Source of the DNA: DATJKD01 sp963728295
GTDB lineage: Bacteria > Pseudomonadota > Gammaproteobacteria > Steroidobacterales > Steroidobacteraceae
DNA length: 64,000 nucleotides
Direction of reading: 5' to 3'
NCBI GenBank assembly: GCA_963728295.1
Contig: CAVSKB010000011.1
Span: 744,001 to 808,000 of the forward strand
Under the pieces are notes generated by a model. It saw only the letters and a program-made list of their open reading frames with translations. It was not told where the DNA came from and searched no databases. The position numbers were made by a program, and so were the translations under genes. Positions 56,915 through 64,000 of the stretch are shown one piece after another (positions within the stretch are counted from its first letter, which is position 1; every line of letters begins with the position of its first letter).

Positions 56915-57646
56915 ATGGCTCAAGCCGATGACGGTACCCCGCGCTACAAGCGCATCCTGGTGAAGCTGTCCGGCGAGGCCCTCATGGGCGTCTCGGACTA
57001 CGGCATCGACCCGGCGTTTCTCAAGCGTCTCGCCGGGGAGATCGGCGCGGTTCGCGAGTCCGGGGTCGAGGTGGCGCTGGTGATGGGCGGCGGCAACCTG
57101 TTCCGCGGTGCGGGTCTCGCGCGGACGGGAATGGACCGGGTCACGGCGGACCAGATGGGCATGCTGGCGACGGTCATGAATTCGCTCGCTCTGCAGGACG
57201 CCCTTGAATCGATCGGGCTGCACGTCCGCGTCATGTCGGCGATCCGGATAAACGAGGTTTGCGAGGACTACATCCGCCGCCGCGCGGTGCGTCATCTCGA
57301 GAAGGGACGCGTGACGATCTTCGCCGCCGGTACCGGCAATCCCTTCTTCACGACGGACACGGCCGCGAGCCTGCGCGCGATCGAGATCGACGCGCAGCTT
57401 CTGCTCAAGGCCACCAAGGTCGACGGCGTCTACGACGCCGATCCAACCGCCAATCCGGGTGCGCGGCGCTACGATCGGCTGCGCTACGACCAGGTGCTGG
57501 ACGACCGGCTGAATGTGATGGACGCGACCGCGATCGTGCTGTGCCGCGATCACGACCTGCCGATGCGGGTGTTCAACCTCAACGAGGCGAACGCGCTGGT
57601 GCGCGCCGCGCGTGGCGAGGACGTGGGCACCCTGGTCACGAACTGA
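56915..57646 (+). CDS. pyrH: UMP kinase
   Basis: 243 residues of the amino-acid-kinase fold. ILVKLSGEALMG, ALVMGGGNLFRGAGLA, MGMLATVMNSLALQDAL, AAGTGNPFFTTDTAA and LLKATKVDGVYDADP are PyrH signatures. It phosphorylates UMP to UDP with ATP as an allosteric hexamer. ATG 56915 has GGAGG 12 bases upstream; GTG 56903 would add four residues. Normal place between tsf and frr. Confidence 0.95.
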   Translation: MAQADDGTPRYKRILVKLSGEALMGVSDYGIDPAFLKRLAGEIGAVRESGVEVALVMGGGNLFRGAGLARTGMDRVTADQMGMLATVMNSLALQDALESIGLHVRVMSAIRINEVCEDYIRRRAVRHLEKGRVTIFAAGTGNPFFTTDTAASLRAIEIDAQLLLKATKVDGVYDADPTANPGARRYDRLRYDQVLDDRLNVMDATAIVLCRDHDLPMRVFNLNEANALVRAARGEDVGTLVTN

Positions 57647-57673
57647 AGCGGCGCTGCGCCGCTGGAGACCGTC

Positions 57674-58231
57674 ATGCTCGAGGACATCAAGAAGGACGCC
57701 GCCGAGCGCATGGGTAAGTGTGTCATCGCTTATCGCAACGAACTCAAGCGGCTGCGAACCGGCCGTGCGAGCACCAGCCTGCTCGACCACATCCGAGTCG
57801 AGTACTACGGCAATGACGTGCCGCTGCAGCAGGTCGCCAACGTTGCCGTGGAGGATTCGCGCACGCTCACGATCGTGCCGTGGGAGAAGCCGATGGTCCC
57901 GGTGATCGAGAAGGCGATCATGAAGTCCGATCTCGGGCTGACGCCAGCGACGGCAGGCACGGTCATCCGCGTGCCGCTGCCCGCACTGACCGAGGAGCGG
58001 CGGCGCGACCTCACCAAGGTCGTGCGGCACGAGGCGGAGAACGCCCGCGTCGCGATACGCAATGTGCGCCGCGACGTGATGCACGAGTTGAAGGAGATGC
58101 TCAAGGAGAAGCTCGTCTCCGAGGACGACGATCACCGGGCGCAGGACGAGGTGCAGAAGCTCACGGACAAGTACGTCGCCGAGGTCGACCATGTCCTCGC
58201 GGACAAGGAAAAGGAACTGATGCAGGTCTGA
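57674..58231 (+). CDS. frr: ribosome recycling factor
   Basis: 185 residues, the standard length. The helical domain I and the small domain contain ELKRLRTGRASTSLLDHI, VEYYGNDVPLQQVANV, TPATAGTVIRVPLPALTEER and the C-terminal HRAQDEVQKLTDKYVAEV. It splits post-termination ribosomes together with EF-G. ATG 57674, 28 bases after pyrH; uppS begins three bases after the stop. Confidence 0.95.
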   Translation: MLEDIKKDAAERMGKCVIAYRNELKRLRTGRASTSLLDHIRVEYYGNDVPLQQVANVAVEDSRTLTIVPWEKPMVPVIEKAIMKSDLGLTPATAGTVIRVPLPALTEERRRDLTKVVRHEAENARVAIRNVRRDVMHELKEMLKEKLVSEDDDHRAQDEVQKLTDKYVAEVDHVLADKEKELMQV

Positions 58232-58234
58232 GCC

Positions 58235-58979
58235 GTGACGGACGTGCGAGAGGGCGTAGTCGGAGTTCCACGTCACGTTGCGGTGATCATGGACGGCAAT
58301 GGGCGCTGGGCGGCGCAGCGCTCGCTCCCGCGTCACGTTGGTCACCGGGCCGGGGTCAAATCCGTGCGGGCCACCGTCGAGGGCTGTGCGAGGCGTGGTG
58401 TAGGTGCTCTCACGCTGTTCGCTTTCTCGAGCGAGAACTGGAGTCGCCCGGCCGACGAGGTCGCAAAGCTCATGCTCATGTTCGTCGAGGCGATCGACCG
58501 CGAAGTTGGCGACCTCTGCGACAACGGCATCCGGTTGCGGTTCATCGGCGACGAGACGCGGCTCAAGCCCGAGCTCGTCGCGCGCATGCGCGCAGCGGAG
58601 ACGCAGACCGCCGCGGCGCGGCGCATGGAGCTCAACGTCGCGATCGCGTACGGCGGCCGCTGGGACATCGTCGCCGCCGGCGCGCGCGCTGGCGCGGCGC
58701 TGCCTGGCCGGGGAGTTGTCCCCCGACGCGATCGAGGAGACCGTCATGCGCGCCGCCCTCCAGCTCGGAGATACGCCGGATCCGGACCTGTTCATCCGCA
58801 CGGGCGGCGAGCACCGGGTCAGCAATTTCCTGCTTTGGAACCTTGCGTACACCGAACTCTATTTCTGCGACGTCCTGTGGCCGGATTTCGACGACGACGA
58901 GCTCGAGCGCGCATTCCGTCACTACGGCAGCCGGCAGCGGCGCTTCGGGCTCACCGCGGCGCAGGTCGGCAGTGGCTGA
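58235..58979 (+). CDS. uppS: undecaprenyl diphosphate synthase, frameshifted
   Basis: About 247 residues after removing one extra G near 58679. The cis-prenyltransferase motifs are HVAVIMDGNGRWA (metal Asp), HRAGVKSVRATVEGCARRGV, LTLFAFSSENWSRP, and after the break DPDLFIRTGGEHRVSNFLLW and YTELYFCDVLWPDF. It makes the C55 carrier for peptidoglycan and surface polysaccharides and is essential, so the frame break is almost surely a sequence error. GTG 58235. The stop overlaps cdsA. Confidence 0.9.
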
Positions 58980-59784
58980 CTCCTTGCGTCAACGAGTGCT
59001 CACTGCTCTTTTGCTCGCCGGTCTCGTGATCGCCGCGCTGCTGGGGTTGCCCGGTCACGCCGCGGTCGCGGCGATTGCGCTCGTGATGCTCGCGGGCGCC
59101 TGGGAATGGGCGGTATTCGCGGGGCTCACCTCGACTGCGGGCCGCGCCGGTTACGCGGCGCTGGTCGCGATCACGATCGCCCTGCTCTGGACCGCGAGCG
59201 GCGACGGTGCGAACCTTCGCGCGATCCTGATTCTGACGATGCTCTGGTGGCTGGCCGGTTTCCTGTGGCTGTCGTTGGCATCGGGTCGGGGCGGGCACCT
59301 GGCTGCGGCGCTCGCGGGGCTCGCCGTGCTGGCGCCTGCGGCCGTAGGGCTTGCCCGCCTGGTGCTGATCGAGCCGCAGGGTCGTGAGTTGCTGCTCTTC
59401 CTCCTGGTCCTGACGACCGCCGCAGACGTCGGCGCGTTCTTCGGCGGTCGGCGCTTTGGTCGCCGCAAGCTCGCACCCGCGATCAGTCCGGGCAAGACGT
59501 GGGAGGGTCTGATGTCCGGCATGCTTGCGGCCTCGCTTGCCGCCGCGGGCGGAGCGCTGCTGCTCGGTCAGCCGCTGTTGCCGTGGCTCGGACTCTGCCT
59601 GGTCGTCGCGCTGATCTCGGTCGTCGGCGATCTCGTCGAGAGCATGTTCAAGCGGCGTACCGGTCTCAAGGACAGCGGCAGCCTCCTGCCGGGTCACGGC
59701 GGCGTGCTCGACCGCATCGATAGCCTGACCGCCGCGGCACCCGCGTTCGTGCTCGGCCTGATGACATTCGGCTGGGCGACATGA
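58972..59784 (+). CDS. cdsA: phosphatidate cytidylyltransferase
   Basis: 270 residues with about eight TM helices. The CDP-DG synthase signature SMFKRRTGLKDSGSLLPGHG-to-DRIDSL lies near the C-terminus (residues 223-248), and AFFGGRRFGRRKLAPAISPG precedes it. It forms CDP-diacylglycerol from phosphatidate and CTP. GTG 58972 overlaps the uppS stop by eight bases, and the TGA overlaps the dxr ATG. Confidence 0.95.
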   Translation: MADSLRQRVLTALLLAGLVIAALLGLPGHAAVAAIALVMLAGAWEWAVFAGLTSTAGRAGYAALVAITIALLWTASGDGANLRAILILTMLWWLAGFLWLSLASGRGGHLAAALAGLAVLAPAAVGLARLVLIEPQGRELLLFLLVLTTAADVGAFFGGRRFGRRKLAPAISPGKTWEGLMSGMLAASLAAAGGALLLGQPLLPWLGLCLVVALISVVGDLVESMFKRRTGLKDSGSLLPGHGGVLDRIDSLTAAAPAFVLGLMTFGWAT

Positions 59785-60972
59785 CCGGTATCGCCGTACT
59801 CGGCAGCACGGGCAGCATCGGCGCGAGCACGCTCGACGTCGTCGCGCGCCACGGCGACCGTTACCACGTGCATACACTCGCGGCACGCTCGGATCACCGC
59901 CGGCTCTTCGCGCAGTGCATCGCGCACCGTCCGCGTCTCGCGATCCTCGAGGATGCACAGGCCGCGCAGGAGCTCGGCGCGGCGCTTCGAGCGAGCGGCC
60001 TGTCGACGCGGGTCGAGACCGGTCGACGCGGCGCTCGTGGATGCGGTGTGCGACGCGGATGTCGAGGTCGTCATGGCGGCGATCGTGGGTGCCGCGGGCC
60101 TGCCGTCGACGATCGCAGCGGCTTCCGCTGGCAAGCGCGTCCTGCTCGCCAACAAGGAATCACTGGTCGTCGGAGGTGCGTTGCTGGTCTCCGCCGCACG
60201 CGTGGGTGGGGCAACGCTTATTCCGATCGACAGCGAGCACAACGCGATCTTCCAGTGCATGCCCGCGGGGGCTTCGACGGGCGTGCCTGCAGCGGGTGTG
60301 CGCCGCATTCTGCTGACCGCCTCCGGCGGCCCCTTCCTGCGGATGCCGCGGGCCGAGATGGCTCGGGTGACACCCGACGAAGCGTGCGCGCATCCGCGCT
60401 GGCGCATGGGACGGAAGATTTCGGTCGATTCGGCGACACTGATGAACAAGGGTCTCGAGCTGATCGAGGCCTGTGTTCTGTTCGGGATGGAACCCCGGCA
60501 GGTGGAAGTGGTCGTACACCCGCAGAGCATCGTGCATTCGATGGTGGAATACGTGGACGGATCGGTCCTGGCCCAGCTCGGCAATCCGGACATGCGTACG
60601 CCGATCGCGCACGCGCTCGGCTGGCCGGACCGCATCGCCTCGGGTGTAGAATCGCTCGACCTGGTGGCGGCCGCCCGGCTCGATTTCGAGGCACCCGACA
60701 TCGAGCGCTTTCCAGCGCTGCGGCTGGCGCGGGCTGCGGCCGAGACCGGCGGGACCAGCCCGGCGGTCCTCAACGCTGCCAATGAAGTCGCGGTTGCGGC
60801 GTTTCTCAACGGGCGGCTCGGTTTTCCCGGCATTCCGGCAATCATCGAGGCGGTGCTCAACCGGCACGAGTGCCGCCGGGTGGACGATCTGCAGGATGTC
60901 CTGGCGGCCGACCGCTGGGCCCGTCACGAGGCGGAATCGATGATGACGAGGGCGGCCGTGGCCGGCACATGA
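59781..60972 (+). CDS. dxr: 1-deoxy-D-xylulose 5-phosphate reductoisomerase, frameshifted
   Basis: About 396 residues after removing an extra G near 60021. The NADPH-binding N-terminus is IAVLGSTGSIGASTLDVVA. VLLANKESLVVGGALL, LIPIDSEHNAIFQCM, ILLTASGGPFLRM and KISVDSATLMNKGLELIEA are the Dxr catalytic and metal motifs. Second step of the MEP isoprenoid pathway, upstream of the UppS substrate. The break lies between the cofactor and catalytic domains. ATGA overlaps at both ends. Confidence 0.9.
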
Positions 60973-62335
60973 CGATACTTACCTACGTATTCGCATTTCT
61001 GATTGCCATAGGCGTGCTGGTCGCCGTGCACGAGTTCGGGCACTTCTGGGCGGCGCGCCGCCTCGGGATCCGCGTCGTGCGGTTCTCGATCGGCTTCGGT
61101 CGGCCACTGTGGCGACGTCGCGCCGCGGACGGCACCGAGTATGCGATCTCGGCGATCCCGCTGGGCGGCTATGTCAAGCTGCTCGACGAGCGCGAGGGAC
61201 CCGTCGCCGCCGAGCATCTGTCGCAGGCATACAACCGCCAGCCCGTCTGGCGCCGCGTGCTGGTCCTTCTCGCCGGGCCCGGGGCCAATTTTCTCTTCGC
61301 CGTCTGCGCTTATTGGCTGCTGTTCGTCGTGGGAGTTCCGGCCTTGAAGCCGGTGATCGGCGAGGTCACGGCGGATTCGATCGCGGCGCGCGCAGGTCTC
61401 GCAGCGGGTGACGAAATCGTCGCTGTCGGCGGGCGCGACACGCCGACGCGCGAGACGGCAGTCCTCGCGATCCTCGACTCGTTGATGCAGCAACGGCCGA
61501 TAGAGATCGGCTTGCGGCGCGCGAACGGCGCGGCCGTCGAGGCGGCGCTGAGGATCCCGGGTAGCGGCACCCGCGCCCTCACGGAGCCCGGAGCGCTGCT
61601 TCCGGGTCTCGGCTTCGACTTCTGGTATCCGACCGTGCCCGGCGATCGTGGGAACGGTCCTGCCTGAGCAGCCCGGCAGAGCGGGCGGGCCTCGAGCCCG
61701 GTGATCGCATCGTCGCGATCGGCGGCGAGGCGGTTGCCGATTTCCCCGCGCTGGTGCAGCGCGTGCAGCCGAATCCCGGCCGCACGCTGGAGTTCACGGT
61801 CGAGCGCCCGGACGGCCGTGTCGTGCTGCCGATCGAGGTGCAGTCGCAGCGCGAAGGCGACCGGATGGTCGGCCGCATCGGGATACAACCCGTGTCCGGC
61901 GCGGGAGTCCCCGAGCATATGCGGACCATGGAGCGTTACGGGCCGCTCGAATCGGTCTCACGCGCGGCGGGCAAGACCTGGGAAATGTCGTCGCTCACGG
62001 TGCGGATGCTGTGGAACGTCGTAACGGGCGACGTTTCGGTCAAGAACCTCAGCGGGCCGATCAACATCGCGGAGTACGCGGGATTCTCGCTGCGCCAGGG
62101 CGCGCTCGCGTTCCTGTCTTTCCTCGCCATCGTGAGTGTGAGTCTGTTCGTGCTCAATCTGCTGCCGATTCCGATTCTCGACGGCGGGCAGATCGTGTTC
62201 CAGCTCGCGGAGCTTGCCAAGGGCAGTCCGGTGTCAGAGCGCGCGCAGGCCGTCGGCCAGCAGATCGGCCTGGTGCTGCTGCTGGTGCTGATGAGTTTCG
62301 CTTTCTACAACGATCTGTCGCGCTTGTTCAGCTGA
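60969..62335 (+). CDS. rseP: RIP metalloprotease RseP, frameshifted
   Basis: About 455 residues after removing extra C bases near 61640 and 61673. HEFGHFWAARRLGIRVVRFS carries the HExxH zinc site in TM1. Two PDZ domains follow (ADSIAARAGLAAGDEIVAVG, PGDRIVAIGGEAVADFPALV), and LNLLPIPILDGGQI is the LDG motif with the third zinc ligand. It cuts RseA within the membrane to release sigma-E and clears signal-peptide remnants. Both breaks lie between the PDZ domains. It sits next to bamA, whose substrates trigger the same response. Confidence 0.9.
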
Positions 62336-62345
62336 GCCGCCCGCC

Positions 62346-64000
62346 ATGCGTCTGAAACTGCTGGCCGCGTTACCGGCCCTTTTTGCGGTACCTGCCGTCT
62401 TCGCACAGACGGCCGGCGGCGAGTTCACGGTCGGCGACATACGCATCGAGGGGCTGCAGCGCATCTCCGAGGGCACCGTCTTCAACTACCTGCCGGTCAA
62501 CATCGGCGACCGCCTCGACCAGCGCCGCATCGAGGAATCCTTGCGTGCGCTGTACGGCACCGGATTCTTCCGCGACGTCGAGCTGCGGCGCGACGGCGGC
62601 ACCCTGGTAGTGGCGGTTCGTGAACGGCCATCGATCGAGAGTTTTACGATCACCGGCAACAAGGACATAAAAACCGAGGATCTGGAGAAGTCGCTGCGCG
62701 ACGTCGGGCTCGCACGCGGCAAGACCTTCAACCAGTCGACGCTCGACGAGGTCGAGCGTTTTCTCACCGACCAGTACTACTCGCGGGGCAAGTACGCCGT
62801 CCGGGTGGATACCAAGATCGAGGAGCTGCCCGACAACCGCGTCAAGATCGCCATAGACGTGGCCGAGGGCAAGCGAGCCCGCATCCGGCAGATCAACGTG
62901 GTCGGCAACGAGGCCTTCTCCGACGAGAAACTGACCGACCAGTTCAAGCTCAAGACGCCGAACTGGCTGTCGTGGTACCGGCAGGACGACCGCTACTCGC
63001 GCGAGGAGCTTTCGGGCGACATCGAGAAGCTGCGGTCGTACTACATGGACCGCGGTTACGCCAACTTCGACGTCGAGACGACGCAGGTCGCAATCGCGCC
63101 GGAGAAGGACGACATCTACGTGACGCTCAACGTCAAGGAAGGCGACGTGTATCGCGTCTCGGACGTGAAGATCGCCGGTAACCTGGTGGTGCCGGAGTCG
63201 GACCTGATGAGCCTCGTGCAGGTGCGGCGCGGCGACGTCTACTCACGGAAGATGATCACGCAGACGACCGAGCTGATGGCGCTGCGGCTTGGCCGTGACG
63301 GCTACGCATTCGCCAAGATCGATCCGGTGCCGCAGGAGAACAAGGAAACCAAGGAGATCGCGCTCACATTCGTCGTCGAGCCCGGCAACCGCGCCTACGT
63401 GCGCCACATAAATTTCAAGGGCACGACCTCGATCAACGACGATGTGCTGCGGCGCGAGATGCGGCAGATGGAGGGCGGCTACCTGTCCAATGCCGCCGTC
63501 GAGCGCTCCAAGCAGCGACTCCAGCGCCTGCCCTACATAGAGAAGGTCGAGGTCGAGACGACGCCGGTCGCGGGCACGCCCGACCTGGTCGACGTGGAAT
63601 TCGACATCAAGGAAGGTCTTCCCGGCCAGTTCAGCGCCGGCATCGGCTATTCCGAATCTCAATCGTTCATCCTGAGCGGCAGCTTCGTGCACAGCAATTT
63701 CATGGGCACGGGCAACCGCGTCGCGGCCGAGGTGAACGGCGGGCAGTACAGCAAGATCTTCAGCCTTTCGCACACCGATCCGTACACCACGGTCGACGGC
63801 GTGTCGCGTACCGTGTCGGCGACCTACCGCAAGCTCGACCAGTACACCCAGGCGTCGTCGGACTTCGAGACCGAGACCGGGACGCTGGGGCTCGACTACG
63901 CGTGGCCGATCACCGAGTTCCAGTCGGTCCGGATGGGACTCGTGGCGCAGCGTGCCGATCTGGTCACCGATCCGAACTCGAGCGCGCGGGAGGCGGTCGA
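62346..64000 (+). CDS. bamA: outer-membrane protein assembly factor BamA, 3' end outside window
   Basis: 551 codons are visible and in frame to the window edge. The signal peptide is MRLKLLAALPALFAVPAVFA. Five POTRA repeats follow: FTVGDIRIEGLQRISEGTVF, SIESFTITGNKDIKTEDLEK, ARIRQINVVGNEAFSDEKLT, YRVSDVKIAGNLVVPESDLM, AYVRHINFKGTTSINDDVLR. The Omp85 barrel then begins (GQFSAGIGYSESQSFILSGS, NFMGTGNRVAAEVNGG). It inserts beta-barrels into the outer membrane. No frameshift in 1.65 kb. ATG 62346, ten bases after rseP. Confidence 0.95.
   Translation, partial: MRLKLLAALPALFAVPAVFAQTAGGEFTVGDIRIEGLQRISEGTVFNYLPVNIGDRLDQRRIEESLRALYGTGFFRDVELRRDGGTLVVAVRERPSIESFTITGNKDIKTEDLEKSLRDVGLARGKTFNQSTLDEVERFLTDQYYSRGKYAVRVDTKIEELPDNRVKIAIDVAEGKRARIRQINVVGNEAFSDEKLTDQFKLKTPNWLSWYRQDDRYSREELSGDIEKLRSYYMDRGYANFDVETTQVAIAPEKDDIYVTLNVKEGDVYRVSDVKIAGNLVVPESDLMSLVQVRRGDVYSRKMITQTTELMALRLGRDGYAFAKIDPVPQENKETKEIALTFVVEPGNRAYVRHINFKGTTSINDDVLRREMRQMEGGYLSNAAVERSKQRLQRLPYIEKVEVETTPVAGTPDLVDVEFDIKEGLPGQFSAGIGYSESQSFILSGSFVHSNFMGTGNRVAAEVNGGQYSKIFSLSHTDPYTTVDGVSRTVSATYRKLDQYTQASSDFETETGTLGLDYAWPITEFQSVRMGLVAQRADLVTDPNSSAREAV

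Noticed and set aside
1..64000. Programmed +1 frameshifting as a shared decoding trick
   Set aside because: The break sites have no common slippery codon or stop context and also hit core enzymes that are uninterrupted in relatives; sequencing insertions explain the pattern more simply.
1..64000. tRNA, rRNA, CRISPR or transposase genes
   Set aside because: No cloverleaf T-loop sequences in proper context, no regularly spaced repeats and no transposase motifs were found.

Overview
The window is GC-rich chromosomal DNA from a gammaproteobacterium. The evidence is the order map < > rpsB-tsf-pyrH-frr-uppS-cdsA-dxr-rseP-bamA, the glnD/dapD neighbourhood, a GlrK/QseG/GlrR three-gene system, SrkA, DsbB and DapE. 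A GTP-type PEP carboxykinase and exosortase-A (PEP-CTERM) accessory genes point towards the Xanthomonadales/Nevskiales/Steroidobacter side of the class rather than the enterics; that placement is inference. No tRNA, rRNA, CRISPR array or complete insertion sequence was found.

Region 1 (1-18.2 kb) is a surface-polysaccharide and PEP-CTERM locus. It holds three PAPS sulfotransferases, an RTX/kelch protein, a cadherin-like beta-helix lipoprotein behind a c-di-GMP-I riboswitch, the exosortase-A-associated acyl-CoA ligase and PLP decarboxylase, a polysaccharide deacetylase, an ATP-grasp ligase, a second beta-helix protein, and a GlrK-QseG-GlrR regulatory set. A PEP-CTERM gene with a sigma-54 promoter and its own terminator sits inside that set. 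The GlrR-like regulator lacks the GAFTGA loop and the Walker B acids.

Region 2 (18.3-38.7 kb) is mixed housekeeping: SrkA, GalE, two lipoproteins (one with a vWA domain), TypA, a large PAS/GAF/GGDEF/EAL protein, an N-formylglutamate amidohydrolase/YbdK pair, DusA with a class III cyclase-FHA protein, PckG, a phasin with a histone-like tail, a DinG-family helicase and TsaB.

Region 3 (38.7-49.7 kb) is a phosphate-starvation island: phoB, phoR, a porin, phoU, dsbB, dapE (opposite strand), pstSCAB and a second phoU. Three Pho boxes of identical geometry precede phoB, the porin and pstS. A 0.54-kb inverted repeat (49.75-50.29 kb) follows the second phoU.

Region 4 (50.3-64 kb) is core: dapD, glnD and map on the minus strand, then divergently rpsB to bamA, which runs off the window.

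About twenty genes, several of them essential in relatives, carry frameshifts. Most are repaired by removing a single base, so uncorrected insertion errors in the assembly are the likeliest cause. Broken genes are therefore given over their full reconstructed extent, with the approximate break points.
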